From JBHHWH01 sp046756405 (lineage in GTDB: Bacteria; Actinomycetota; Acidimicrobiia; Spongiisociales; ZC4RG35), in the NCBI GenBank assembly GCA_046756405.1, contig JBHHWH010000002.1, positions 1 to 64,000 of the forward strand: a stretch of DNA of 64,000 nucleotides, given 5' to 3'. How positions within the stretch are numbered: the first letter of the stretch is position 1; every line of letters begins with the position of its first letter. Made by a program: the position numbers and the translations under genes. Positions 1-8,680 of the stretch are shown here, piece after piece. The notes under the pieces are model-generated. The model had not been told where the DNA came from, did not search any database, and saw only the letters and a list, made by a program, of their open reading frames with translations.

Positions 1-2
1 CT

Positions 3-122
3 ACGGCGCCTACAACCACTACGACTACGGCGCCTACAACCACTACGACTACGGCACCTACGACGACTACGACTACGGCACCTACGACGACTACGACTAC
101 GGCACCTACGACGACCACCACA
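3..122 (+). repeat. Five tandem 24-bp coding repeats (TAPTTTTT)
   Basis: Units start at 3, 27, 51, 75 and 99. They differ only at synonymous positions (gcg/gca for Ala, aca/acg and similar for Thr) until the last unit, which ends ...TTTTE. The array continues past the left edge. Near-identity at the DNA level suggests recent copy-number change by slippage or unequal recombination, so stalk length may vary between strains. Confidence 0.9.
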
Positions 123-317
123 GAGCAGGTGACCACCACCACGGAGCCCCCGGCTACCACCACGAGCCTCGCCGCGACCACCACCGCGGTCGAAGTGAAG
201 GGAACCGAGGTGCTGCCCTTCACCGGGATGGACAGCGACATGATGGCGCTGCTGGCACTGGTGTTGGCGGCCTCAGGTGTGTTGCTGCTGGTGGCCACAC
301 GCAAGGCTGAGGACTGA
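3..317 (+). CDS. C-terminal part of a sortase-anchored (LPXTG) surface protein, 5' end outside the window
   Basis: The open frame enters from the left edge and ends at TGA 315-317, so only the last 104 residues are visible. It reads as a threonine-rich stalk of TAPTTTTT units, then more Thr/Pro/Ala sequence, then the cell-wall sorting signal LPFTG (213-227), a hydrophobic segment of about 20 residues and a short charged tail (RKAED). This is the classic order of a sortase substrate: after export, sortase cleaves within the LPXTG motif and links the protein to the peptidoglycan. The stalk is probably a glycosylated, extended spacer holding an N-terminal domain off the surface; that domain lies outside the window, so the function is unknown. 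Confidence 0.85.
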   Translation, partial: TAPTTTTTTAPTTTTTTAPTTTTTTAPTTTTTTAPTTTTTEQVTTTTEPPATTTSLAATTTAVEVKGTEVLPFTGMDSDMMALLALVLAASGVLLLVATRKAED

Positions 318-342
318 GAGCAGGTCCATCCCCTCCTAGGAG

Positions 343-370
343 AGCCCCGGGAGTAACCTCCCGGGGCTTT
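343..370 (+). terminator. Rho-independent terminator-like hairpin between the LPXTG gene and folC
   Basis: AGCCCCGGGAG pairs perfectly with CTCCCGGGGCT around a TAAC tetraloop, followed by TTT. It lies 26 bp after the stop of the surface protein gene and ends only 3 bp before the folC ATG, so it also occupies the place where a folC ribosome binding site would be expected. Confidence 0.75.
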
Positions 371-373
371 CCC

Positions 374-1660
374 ATGGACTACTCGAATGCCCTCGCCTAC
401 CTAGATCGCCACATCGGTCATGGTGTGAAGCCCGGTCTCGAACGTATCCGCAGCCTGTTGGAGGCCATGGGACATCCCGAGCAGGGCTATCCGATAGTCC
501 ACGTGGCGGGTACCAACGGCAAGACCTCCACCGCCCGGCTATGCACCCTCCTCCTGATGGCCCATGGCTTGACCACCGGGGCCTATACCTCGCCCCATCT
601 CCAGCGAGTCGAAGAGCGTCTCGCCGTCAACGGCCGGACAGCCACCGAAAAGGAGTTTGCCCTCGCCGTTTCGGATGTGGTGGCCTTTGCTGACCTCCTG
701 GAGGGAAGAGGCGCCGAGCCGAACACCTACTTCGAGCTCACCACGGCCAGTGCCTTCGCCTTCTTCGCCGAACAAGCGGTGAACGCCGCCGTACTCGAGG
801 TGGGTTTGGGGGGGAGGCTGGATGCCACCAATGTGGTCGAAGCCGAAGTATGTGTGGTCACCACCATCGACATCGAGCACACCGAGTACCTGGGCGACGA
901 CCTTGCCTCAATCGCCGCTGAGAAGGTCGCCATCACGGATCCCGGCTCGATCCTCGTCAGCGGACCCCTTCCCGATCCGGCCTTCGAGGTCGCCAGGGAG
1001 AGAGCCAGAGAGTTGGGGATTCAGCACCGTCGGTTCGGTGCCGACTTCTCCTTAGGAGAGATCCGGCGAGGGGTCGGAGGATGGATGGCGACGGTGCACG
1101 GAGCCGAGGCCGACTACGAAGAGGTCTTTCTTCCCCTCCATGGTCGCTATCAGCTCGTCAACCTGACTATCGCCCTGGCCGCAGCAGAGGCCCTGGTGGG
1201 TCGCAGGCTGGACCCGGAGGCGGTGAGGACCGCCGCCGCCGCCGCCACGATGCCAGGGAGGATGGAGCCGCTACCGGGAGCTCCGTTCGTCATGATGGAC
1301 GGAGCCCACAACCCAGTCGGGGTAGCCACCCTGGTGGAGTCGCTACGCGAGGAATACCCCACCCACCGATGGCACCTCCTCCTCGGTGTGATGGGGGACA
1401 AGGACGTGGAACTGATGCTGGCCCACCTTGCGCCCCTCCTCGACGGGGTGGTGGCGACGGCCGTCGAGTCGAAGCGGGCGGTGCCTGCCGCTGAGGTGGC
1501 GGAGCGGGCCTTGGGTGTCGTGGACGTCCCGGTCCTGGCCTCGGAGTCCGTCGAAGAAGGTCTCGACATGGTTCGGGCTGAAGCCGGCCCCGACGGTTCG
1601 GTGTTGGTCACAGGCTCGCTCTATCTGGTGGGTGACGTTCGCTCTCTCCTCCTGGGCTGA
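374..1660 (+). CDS. folC: Bifunctional dihydrofolate synthase / folylpolyglutamate synthase
   Basis: This Mur-ligase-family enzyme adds glutamate to dihydropteroate and then to reduced folates, using ATP in the cytoplasm. The 428-residue length is normal. The nucleotide-binding loop GTNGKTS is at about residues 46-52, with GLGGRLDATN in the central domain and MDGAHNP opening the C-terminal domain. The ATG at 374 gives the usual family N-terminus (about 45 residues before the P-loop). No Shine-Dalgarno is visible because the terminator hairpin lies directly upstream, so initiation may be leaderless. In many actinobacteria folC precedes ndk and the mre genes, as it does here. Confidence 0.95.
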   Translation: MDYSNALAYLDRHIGHGVKPGLERIRSLLEAMGHPEQGYPIVHVAGTNGKTSTARLCTLLLMAHGLTTGAYTSPHLQRVEERLAVNGRTATEKEFALAVSDVVAFADLLEGRGAEPNTYFELTTASAFAFFAEQAVNAAVLEVGLGGRLDATNVVEAEVCVVTTIDIEHTEYLGDDLASIAAEKVAITDPGSILVSGPLPDPAFEVARERARELGIQHRRFGADFSLGEIRRGVGGWMATVHGAEADYEEVFLPLHGRYQLVNLTIALAAAEALVGRRLDPEAVRTAAAAATMPGRMEPLPGAPFVMMDGAHNPVGVATLVESLREEYPTHRWHLLLGVMGDKDVELMLAHLAPLLDGVVATAVESKRAVPAAEVAERALGVVDVPVLASESVEEGLDMVRAEAGPDGSVLVTGSLYLVGDVRSLLLG

Positions 1661-1700
1661 CTCGCTCTCGCACCTCCACCCCGATACCGTGGCCCGTCTG

Positions 1701-2105
1701 ATGGCTACAGAACACACCTTCGTGATGGTTAAACCCGACGGCGTGGCCCGGGGTCTAGTTGGAGAGGTGATCTCCCGTTTCGAACGCAAAGGCCTCCGTC
1801 TGGAGAAGATCCGAATGCTCCACATCGACGAGGCCCTAGCGCGGCGCCACTACGCCGAGCACTTAGACAAGCCATTCTTCCCCAGCCTGCTGGAGTTCAT
1901 CACCTCGGGTCCGGTGGTGGCAATGGAGTGGTCGGGTGAGTCGGCGATCTCGGTGTGCCGGGCCCTCATGGGAGCCACCAACCCCGGGGAGGCGGCCCCG
2001 GGAACGATCCGTGGAGATTTCGGACTCGAGGTCACCCAAAACCTGGTCCACGGCTCCGACGGCCCCGAAAGCGCAGCCCGAGAACTCGAGTTGTTCTTCG
2101 GCTGA
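1701..2105 (+). CDS. ndk: Nucleoside diphosphate kinase
   Basis: This enzyme transfers the gamma phosphate of ATP to nucleoside diphosphates through a phosphohistidine. The 134-residue length is typical. The N-terminal TFVMVKPDGV strand and the active-site NLVHGSD motif with the phosphorylated histidine at residue 117 are both present. The frame is open further upstream, but that part is antisense/alternate-frame folC sequence. ATG 1701 gives the canonical N-terminus. It starts 40 bp after folC and is followed by a strong hairpin. Confidence 0.95.
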   Translation: MATEHTFVMVKPDGVARGLVGEVISRFERKGLRLEKIRMLHIDEALARRHYAEHLDKPFFPSLLEFITSGPVVAMEWSGESAISVCRALMGATNPGEAAPGTIRGDFGLEVTQNLVHGSDGPESAARELELFFG

Positions 2106-2117
2106 CCCATACCAGGC

Positions 2118-2156
2118 GTGTGCAGTAGTGCCGCCTACAGCGGCACTACTGCACAC
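2118..2156 (+). terminator. Perfect 17-bp hairpin after ndk
   Basis: Positions 2118-2134 (starting GTGTGCAGTAG) are exactly complementary to 2140-2156 around a 5-nt loop (CTACA). No T-run follows on the + strand. It could terminate folC-ndk transcription or mark a processing/regulatory site ahead of mreB. The perfect symmetry also makes a dimeric operator possible. Confidence 0.6.
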
Positions 2157-2194
2157 GGATGAGACCTCCTATGGCAGAAGTCGCCAAGGGTCCC

Positions 2195-2200
2195 TACAAT
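2195..2200 (+). promoter_or_regulatory. mreB: Possible -10 element for the mre operon
   Basis: TACAAT lies 28 bp upstream of the mreB start, after the ndk hairpin and before a GGGAG ribosome binding site (2215-2219). No convincing -35 box is visible, so the call rests on the -10 match and its position. Confidence 0.25.
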
Positions 2201-2228
2201 TTCCCGGTCTCTCCGGGAGCATCCCCTA

Positions 2229-3260
2229 ATGGCTGAAACTCTCTTTTCCCTGGCTGGCCAGGACATGGCCATCGACCTGGGCACCGCCAACACCCTGGTG
2301 TACGTGCGCGGGCGAAGCATCGTCCTCAACGAACCCTCGGTGGTGGCGATCAACACCCAGAACAATAAGGCCCTGGCGGTCGGGATGGAAGCTAAGCGGA
2401 TGATCGGAAGGACCCCGGCATCGATCACCGCGATTCGACCACTTCGGGATGGTGTCATAGCCGACTTCGATATCACCGAGAAAATGCTTCGCTACTTCAT
2501 CCAGAAGGTCCACCACCGTCGCTGGGCCCGTCCAAGGATCGTGGTCTGTGTCCCTTCGGGGATCACTCCCGTGGAACGCCGGGCCGTGGAGGAGGCGGCC
2601 TACCACGCAGGAGCGCGGAGGGCCTACACGATCGAAGAACCAATGGCCGCCGCTATCGGTTCCGGGCTTCCCATAGGCGAGCCATCGGGGTCGATGGTGG
2701 TGGACATCGGAGGAGGCACCACCGAGGTGGCGGTGATCTCCTTGGGAGGCATCGTGGTCTCACGCTCCATTCGGGTCGGGGGTGACGAGATGGACGCGGC
2801 GATCATCGACTGGATCAAGAAGGAACACAACGTGCTGGTCGGCGAGCGCACCGCCGAACAGCTCAAGATAGCCATCGGGTCCGCCTGGCCCTATGCCGAC
2901 GAACCCGCCGCCGAGGTGAGGGGAAGGGACCTGGTCACCGGCCTACCGAAGACAATCCTCCTGTCCAGCCAGGAAGTACGCGAGGCGATTGAAGAGCCAA
3001 CCCAGGCCGTTGTCGACGCTGTTAAGTACACCCTCGACAAGACCCCGCCGGAACTCGCCGCGGACATCGTCGAGAGGGGGATCGTCCTCACCGGGGGAGG
3101 GGCGCTGTTGATGGGTCTCGACCACCGACTGGCCCACGAGACGGGGATGCCCATCGTCACCGCGGCGAACCCGCTCCACTCGGTGGTGCTCGGCTCGGGC
3201 AAGTGTCTGGAGGAGTTCGACACCCTGCACGCGGTGTTGGCATCCTCAGCTCGGCCATGA
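2229..3260 (+). CDS. mreB: Rod-shape-determining actin homologue MreB
   Basis: MreB forms membrane-associated filaments that direct lateral-wall synthesis. All actin-fold motifs are present in 343 residues: phosphate-1 DLGTANT (residues 16-22), phosphate-2 DIGGGTTEVAV and the adenosine motif LTGGGALL. GGGAG about 10 nt upstream supports ATG 2229. It heads a tightly packed operon mreB-mreC-mreD-PBP2-rodA, which implies a rod or elongated cell. Many coccoid or apically growing actinobacteria lack this complete set. Confidence 0.95.
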   Translation: MAETLFSLAGQDMAIDLGTANTLVYVRGRSIVLNEPSVVAINTQNNKALAVGMEAKRMIGRTPASITAIRPLRDGVIADFDITEKMLRYFIQKVHHRRWARPRIVVCVPSGITPVERRAVEEAAYHAGARRAYTIEEPMAAAIGSGLPIGEPSGSMVVDIGGGTTEVAVISLGGIVVSRSIRVGGDEMDAAIIDWIKKEHNVLVGERTAEQLKIAIGSAWPYADEPAAEVRGRDLVTGLPKTILLSSQEVREAIEEPTQAVVDAVKYTLDKTPPELAADIVERGIVLTGGGALLMGLDHRLAHETGMPIVTAANPLHSVVLGSGKCLEEFDTLHAVLASSARP

Positions 3261-3276
3261 GCCCCGCCGCTCCTTC

Positions 3277-4191
3277 ATGCTGAACCGCGAATCTCGAGAC
3301 CGGACCCTGCCCACCCTCATCACACTGCTGGTACTGGGCGTGGTTCTCATGACCTACTCGGTACGCGTCTCAGGCGGCGGTGTCGTCGCCGTCCTGCGCT
3401 CGGGGACCCAGACCATCATGGCCCCCTTCCAAAAGGGGGTCGCCTACGTGCTCGGCCCGGTAGCCGACCTGGTCGACTCTCTAGGCGGGGTCGCCACCCT
3501 CCAGGAGGAGAACCTGGTGCTCCGCCGCGAGCTGGCCGAGGCCGAGGCGGCCCTCGTGGCCGTCCAGGACGAGGTCGCCCGGCTCCGGCTTCTGGAGCAT
3601 CTCTACGACCTGGAGGCCGCGGGTAGCGAGCTGGGAAGGACGGTGGCAAACGTGATCGGCAGGCCCGACGCCTTCGATGCTGCTCTGATCATCGACAAAG
3701 GATCCTCCGATGGGATCGCCCCCGGCCAGCCGGTCATCGACACCAACGGATATGTGGTCGGCTCGGTCAAGACGGTGACCGGGGGTACCGCGACCATCGT
3801 CCCCATCGTCTCCGACCGACAGGGGGTGACGGTCATCGTGGGCAACCAGGTCGGCACCCTGCTCTCCCAGGTAGGGAGGGAGGAAATGCGCCTGGAGATC
3901 TTCGACGCCCGGGAGCCGGTCCTTGCAGGTGATCGGGTCCTGACGTCGGCCGTATCGGCACGGTTTCCGGCTGGTCTCCCCGTGGGAGAGGTGCTCAACG
4001 ATGCCACGCCGACGGTGGGTAACCTCACCGCCCAGGTCGAGCCCTATGTAGATCCCGAGCTGCTGCGCATCGTCATCGTCCTCGCTTGGCCACCCGACCC
4101 GGTAGCTGCTGTGCTGGACGAAACGACCACGACCACAACGACCTCTACCCTGCCCTCTACTACGACGTCCACCCACCCGGAGGAGGGCTGA
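3277..4191 (+). CDS. mreC: Rod-shape-determining protein MreC
   Basis: This bitopic scaffold activates PBP2/RodA. The protein has 304 residues with one transmembrane helix at about 10-30 (LITLLVLGVVLMTYSV), a coiled coil at about 70-110 and the beta-rich MreC domain (IIDKGSSDGI, GQPVIDTNGYVVG, SDRQGVTVIV). An unusual threonine-rich tail (about 15 Thr in the last 23 residues) follows the periplasmic domain and resembles the Thr stalk of the surface protein at the start of the window. The stop overlaps the mreD start (TGATG). Confidence 0.93.
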   Translation: MLNRESRDRTLPTLITLLVLGVVLMTYSVRVSGGGVVAVLRSGTQTIMAPFQKGVAYVLGPVADLVDSLGGVATLQEENLVLRRELAEAEAALVAVQDEVARLRLLEHLYDLEAAGSELGRTVANVIGRPDAFDAALIIDKGSSDGIAPGQPVIDTNGYVVGSVKTVTGGTATIVPIVSDRQGVTVIVGNQVGTLLSQVGREEMRLEIFDAREPVLAGDRVLTSAVSARFPAGLPVGEVLNDATPTVGNLTAQVEPYVDPELLRIVIVLAWPPDPVAAVLDETTTTTTTSTLPSTTTSTHPEEG

Positions 4192-4694
4192 TGCACCTCC
4201 GAACCAGCCTGATCATCGGAGTGGTCCTCTTGGGAGCGGTGCTGGTGCAGACCACTCTCTTCGGCCAACTTCGGATCGTCTCGCCAGACTTGGTCTTGTT
4301 GGTGGCGATCCTGCTCACGTTGACCAGGATCCGTCCCGAGGCCATCCTGGGCATCGCTTTCGGTGCCGGACTGGTGGTCGACCTGCTCGGATCTTCTGTG
4401 CTGGGGCTTCGAGCCGTAGTGTTCAGCACCGTCGCCTACGCTGCTATCCGTACCAGGGAGCAGGCCGAGATCGGTCGGCTGGCCACCGCCCTATGGGCTG
4501 GGGTGCTCTCTCTCGCCGGCGTGGTGATGCTGCTGGTCCTGGCGACCCTCTTCGGTCAGTCCAGCCTGCTGGGCCCCGACCTTGCCAGGAGTCTGTTAGT
4601 GGTGCCCGTGGCCAACCTCGTGCTGGCGGCACTTTTCGCTCCCGGTTTCGTACGATTGGTCGACCACGACACGACGGCTTACCGGTTCACATGA
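4191..4694 (+). CDS. mreD: Rod-shape-determining membrane protein MreD
   Basis: The 167-residue polytopic protein is almost entirely hydrophobic with about five predicted membrane helices, the normal form of MreD. The start ATG 4191 overlaps the mreC stop by one base. The frame is open further upstream, but that sequence overlaps mreC and lacks membrane character. The TGA overlaps the next ATG by four bases (ATGA), indicating translational coupling to the PBP2 gene. MreD has no catalytic motif, so the call rests on topology and position. Confidence 0.9.
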   Translation: MHLRTSLIIGVVLLGAVLVQTTLFGQLRIVSPDLVLLVAILLTLTRIRPEAILGIAFGAGLVVDLLGSSVLGLRAVVFSTVAYAAIRTREQAEIGRLATALWAGVLSLAGVVMLLVLATLFGQSSLLGPDLARSLLVVPVANLVLAALFAPGFVRLVDHDTTAYRFT

Positions 4695-6676
4695 AGTTCT
4701 CAGTGCGCCTCAGCATCATCGGCCTGGTCTTCATCGTCATGTTCTCCGTCGTCGGGCTGAGGCTGTGGTTCGTCCAGATCGCCGAAGGACCGGCCATCGC
4801 CCAAGCGGCGGAGAACCAAACCTGGCTGCACAAGGTCAGCTATGCCCCCCGGGGGGACATATACGACCGTAACGGGGTTCTCCTCGCCACGAGCCGCATG
4901 GTGCCGGCGGTGTTCGTCGATCGAACCTTCGTCGACCCCGACGAGAGGGAAGAGCTGATTCAGCGCCTCTCGGCGATCCTCGGGATAGACGCCGAGCAGT
5001 TGGATGCGATGTATGAGGAGGCGGGGATCAACGGACGCTTCAAGGTGGCCGCTGTCCCGACGGATCTGGCGTATCAGATAAACGAGCAGCTAGAAGAACT
5101 CCCCGGGGTCGAGATCGCCAAAGCACCCCAGCGGGTCTACCTGTCCGGGCCCACCCTGGCCCATGTGGTCGGATATTTGGGCTCGGTTGGCGAAGAAGAC
5201 CTGGAGAAACGTCCCGATCTGGATCCGAACCTGCGCATCGGCAAGCTGGGAGTAGAGGGGTATTACGACGAGCTACTCCAGGGGGCTTCGGGGGTTCTGG
5301 AATACCGGGTCTACCGGGGTGAGATCATCGACCAGAAACCCCCAGTGGAGCCCGAGCAGGGCAGCTCGCTGATGCTCAGCGTCGACCTTCAGCTTCAGGA
5401 GCTGGTGGAGAGGGCCCTGGAGCAGGGGATCGAACTCTCCAACTCGATCAAGGACGAGAGGCGGGCCGAGGGTGACGAGGAGGTCTTCAACGTCACCGAG
5501 AGCGCGGCGGCGGTGGTGTTGGACGCCCAGACCTTCGAGGTGCTAGCCATGGCCTCGGTGCCCGATTTCGACCCTCAGCTCTTCGACCCTGGAATTAGTG
5601 ATGAGCAGTGGGACGAACTACAGCGGATAAAGGCACTCAGCAATCTGGCCATCACCGCAGCGCCGCCAGCCTCGACCTTCAAGGCCATCACCTACACCGT
5701 ATTCCAAGAAGAGGACCTTCCCCTTCCGGAGGGGATCGAAGGTGTGGACGTGGAGAACCGGTTGGTCAACTGTGATGGTCAGCTCGAGCTGCCCGACCTG
5801 GCCGATGGTTCGGCGCAGGTGAAGAAGGACTGGTACTACAAGAGGTTCGATTTCGGGTGGAAGGACGTCGACGGGGCCCTGGAGGTTTCCTGCAACATCT
5901 TCTTCTGGAACGTTGGCCTGGGTACATGGCGGGCCTTCAAGGAGACCCCCCGGGAGAACATCCTCCAGGACTGGGCAAAGAGGCTCGGCTATGGAGTTCC
6001 GACCGGGGTGGACCTGGTCGGGGAGGCGGACGGTCAGGTGCCCACGCGGGAGCTGTTCGAGGAGCTGGCCGAGGAACAGCGGGCAACCGGCAAGGTGTTG
6101 CTACATCCCAGCCGTCTCGAACAGCCCAGCCCCTGGCTGGGCGGTGATCTGATGGACTTCGCCATCGGGCAAGGGTTCTTCACCGCTACGCCGCTCCAGG
6201 TGGCCGTCTCCTATGCCGCCGTGGTCAACGGAGGGATGGTCAAAGAGCCCCGGGTGGCCCGGGGCGTGGTCGCCCCCACCGGGGAGCTGGTGGAGGAGTT
6301 CACCGCGCCAGTGGTCCGGTTGGTCTCCATCTCGGAGGAGACCCGACGTGGACTACTCGACGGCCTCAACGCGGTGGTCAACATCAACGCCGGCACTCCG
6401 GACAGGGGCACAGCCTGGCGCGCCTTCGAAAACTTCGGACCAGGCATCGACAACGTAGGCGGAAAGACCGGCACCAGCCAGCTCTCCAAGACCGAAGATC
6501 CCCACGCCTGGTTCGTGGGCGTGGCGCCGTTAGACAATCCCCGCTACATCGTGGTCGTGTTCATAAAGAATGGAGGCTCTGGTGGCGCGGTGGCTGCTCC
6601 CGTGGCGCGGCATATCCTCCAGTACCTGATGGGGAACGAGCCCACCCCAATAGTTGCTGGTGAGGTGGCGGACTGA
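4691..6676 (+). CDS. mrdA: Penicillin-binding protein 2 (elongasome transpeptidase)
   Basis: This class B transpeptidase cross-links peptidoglycan during elongation with RodA. The 661-residue protein has an N-terminal membrane anchor (about residues 8-28), a dimerisation/pedestal domain (APRGDIYDRNG) and a transpeptidase domain with the active-site serine in STFK (S328), SCN (S400-N402) and KTGTS (K592). It starts inside the mreD stop (ATGA) and ends in a TGATG overlap with rodA, so dose coupling is tight. The longer upstream open frame has no membrane anchor at its start and is not the real N-terminus. Confidence 0.95.
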   Translation: MKFSVRLSIIGLVFIVMFSVVGLRLWFVQIAEGPAIAQAAENQTWLHKVSYAPRGDIYDRNGVLLATSRMVPAVFVDRTFVDPDEREELIQRLSAILGIDAEQLDAMYEEAGINGRFKVAAVPTDLAYQINEQLEELPGVEIAKAPQRVYLSGPTLAHVVGYLGSVGEEDLEKRPDLDPNLRIGKLGVEGYYDELLQGASGVLEYRVYRGEIIDQKPPVEPEQGSSLMLSVDLQLQELVERALEQGIELSNSIKDERRAEGDEEVFNVTESAAAVVLDAQTFEVLAMASVPDFDPQLFDPGISDEQWDELQRIKALSNLAITAAPPASTFKAITYTVFQEEDLPLPEGIEGVDVENRLVNCDGQLELPDLADGSAQVKKDWYYKRFDFGWKDVDGALEVSCNIFFWNVGLGTWRAFKETPRENILQDWAKRLGYGVPTGVDLVGEADGQVPTRELFEELAEEQRATGKVLLHPSRLEQPSPWLGGDLMDFAIGQGFFTATPLQVAVSYAAVVNGGMVKEPRVARGVVAPTGELVEEFTAPVVRLVSISEETRRGLLDGLNAVVNINAGTPDRGTAWRAFENFGPGIDNVGGKTGTSQLSKTEDPHAWFVGVAPLDNPRYIVVVFIKNGGSGGAVAAPVARHILQYLMGNEPTPIVAGEVAD

Positions 6677-7830
6677 TGACCCTCAAGACCCGCATCCGAG
6701 AAGTGGCGGTGGTCCGGCGGGACAACCGATCTGACCGAATCCTCTTCGGAACCATGCTGGCCCTCTCTGGTTTTGGACTCTTGATGATCTACTCGGCCAC
6801 CCGTAGCTCGGGAACCTTCTCGATGGAGCGGCAGATGGTCTTCGTGGCCGCCGGTCTCATCCTCTACTTCGTCGTTTCCAACATCGACTACCGGGAGTAC
6901 AGGAGCCTTATCCCGGTGGCCTCGGCCATCACCCTTCTGGTCCTGCTTTTGGTGTTCCTCTTCGAGCCGGTGAACGGGGCCCAGCGCTGGATCGACCTGG
7001 GCTTTTTCAAGCTCCAGCCGGCGGAATTCGCCAAGGTGGTGGTGATCGTGGCCCTGGCAGGTCTGCTGTCGCCCCAGCATCGCGAGGAACTGGGACCGGG
7101 GTTCGTCACCTGGACCAAGGTGGCCCAGGCGATGGCGATTGTGGCTATCCCGGCGATCTTCATCTACCGCCAACCCGACCTGGGGACGACCCTGGTGTTC
7201 GGCTTCATCCTGTTCGCCATGCTCTTTGTTGCCGGAGCCTCGTGGCGTCAGATGGTGGCCCTCGCCGTCACTGCGGCTGCAGGGGTGGCGGCGGTGTTGA
7301 GATTCGGCCTGCTCAGCGCCTACCAGATGAACCGGATCCGGGTGCTCTTCGACCCCACCATCGATCCCAGCGGCATCGGCTACAACCTGCGCCAGTCCAA
7401 GGCGGCGATCGGATCCGGTCAGCTCTTCGGCAAGGGGCTCTTCCAGCCGGGCACCCTTACCGACTTCCAGTATGTGCCCGAACAGGAGAACGACTTCATC
7501 TTCACTGCCGTCGGTGAACAACTCGGTTTCATCGGGGGGATCCTGGTGCTGGCGGCCTTCGCGGTGATCATTTGGCGGCTTCTGGTTATCGCCGCCAACT
7601 CCAGGGACCGTTTCGGGGCCCTCATCGCCTCGGGCATCGCGGCGATGGTCATGTTCCACGTTTTCGTCAACATAGGAATGACCGTGGGGATCATGCCGGT
7701 TACCGGGCTGCCCCTCCCCTTCCTCAGCCAGGGCGGATCGTTCTATCTGGCCATGGCTCTAGCCCTGGGCATCGCCAACTCGATCTGGCTCATGCGGACT
7801 CCCGTGCCGGGCGAAAACCAGCTCGGCTGA
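6676..7830 (+). CDS. rodA: RodA peptidoglycan polymerase (SEDS family)
   Basis: SEDS glycosyltransferases polymerise lipid II. The 384-residue protein has about ten membrane helices. The family signatures WIDLGFFKLQPAEFAK, RQPDLGTTLVF and the C-terminal PVTGLPLPFLSQGGS are clear. RodA rather than FtsW is inferred from the position directly after PBP2 in the mre operon. Confidence 0.95.
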   Translation: MTLKTRIREVAVVRRDNRSDRILFGTMLALSGFGLLMIYSATRSSGTFSMERQMVFVAAGLILYFVVSNIDYREYRSLIPVASAITLLVLLLVFLFEPVNGAQRWIDLGFFKLQPAEFAKVVVIVALAGLLSPQHREELGPGFVTWTKVAQAMAIVAIPAIFIYRQPDLGTTLVFGFILFAMLFVAGASWRQMVALAVTAAAGVAAVLRFGLLSAYQMNRIRVLFDPTIDPSGIGYNLRQSKAAIGSGQLFGKGLFQPGTLTDFQYVPEQENDFIFTAVGEQLGFIGGILVLAAFAVIIWRLLVIAANSRDRFGALIASGIAAMVMFHVFVNIGMTVGIMPVTGLPLPFLSQGGSFYLAMALALGIANSIWLMRTPVPGENQLG

Positions 7831-7849
7831 ACCGGTTACGCTCGCCTCC

Positions 7850-8437
7850 ATGTTCCGACCCAGTCACACCGGATGGGTGGAGGTCATCTGCGGGCCGATG
7901 TTCTCCGGAAAGAGCGAAGAGCTGATCCGTCGTGTCACCCGCTCCAAGATCGCCCGGATCCCCGTCCAGGTCTTTAAGCCTCAACTCGACACCCGCTACT
8001 CGTCTGCCGAAGTCGTCTCCCACTCCGAGCTGAAGGTGGACGCCCTTCCGGTGCGGGACTCCCTCGAACTGCTTAGGGCGGTACAGGACACGACCCAGGT
8101 GATCGGAATCGACGAGGGCCAGTTTTTCGACGGCGGGCTGGTGGAAGTCGTGGACAACCTGGCGGCTACCGGCAAGCAGGTGATCGTCGCCGGTCTCGAC
8201 ACCGACTACCTGCGCCGTCCCTTCGAGCCGATTCCTACCCTCTGCGATCGGGCCGAGTACGTGACCAAGATGCTGGCTGTTTGTCACCGCTGCGGCGGAC
8301 CCGCTCTCTACACCCAGCGCTTGGTCCGCTCCGATGATCTGGTGGTGCTGGGCGCCCAGGATGCCTACGAGGCTCGCTGCCGCATGTGCTATGACCCGGA
8401 GGAGCCACAGCAGCCGGCGCTGGGCCTGGAGGAGTGA
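7850..8437 (+). CDS. tdk: Thymidine kinase (type II)
   Basis: This salvage enzyme phosphorylates thymidine with ATP. The 195 residues contain the Walker A loop GPMFSGKS (residues 15-22), the DEGQFF catalytic segment, the lasso region, and a structural zinc site from CHRCGG and CRMC. It begins 19 bp after rodA and is probably read from the same transcript. It is an unusual passenger in an mre operon, though nothing suggests foreign origin. Confidence 0.94.
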   Translation: MFRPSHTGWVEVICGPMFSGKSEELIRRVTRSKIARIPVQVFKPQLDTRYSSAEVVSHSELKVDALPVRDSLELLRAVQDTTQVIGIDEGQFFDGGLVEVVDNLAATGKQVIVAGLDTDYLRRPFEPIPTLCDRAEYVTKMLAVCHRCGGPALYTQRLVRSDDLVVLGAQDAYEARCRMCYDPEEPQQPALGLEE

Positions 8438-8680
8438 TCCGGCCAGTTCAGGGTGCCTGCTAGCCTGAGGTCTGCACGCGCACAGGCGCGACCCCCTTTT
8501 GCTCTTTCGGAGTGAACCGCTTTATGACCTTGAACGTCGCAGAAACGATGCAACTCATCCCCACAGGCCCGGCGACCACGGCCGGTGGCCGTGGTGGGTT
8601 GCACAGCCCAGGCGGCTTTCACCTATCCGCCCGCCAGGATTCGGGCCTCCAAACATCGAATTCTCAGTGGAGTGAAAACC

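Noticed and set aside
3..122. Short regular repeats as a possible CRISPR array
   Set aside because: Units are directly adjacent, 24 bp, in frame, and encode TAPTTTTT; there are no spacers and no cas genes.
6544..7659. 371-codon minus-strand frame opposite rodA
   Set aside because: Its product is extremely His/Asp/Glu/Gly-rich with no motif, as expected for the complement of a hydrophobic membrane protein gene.
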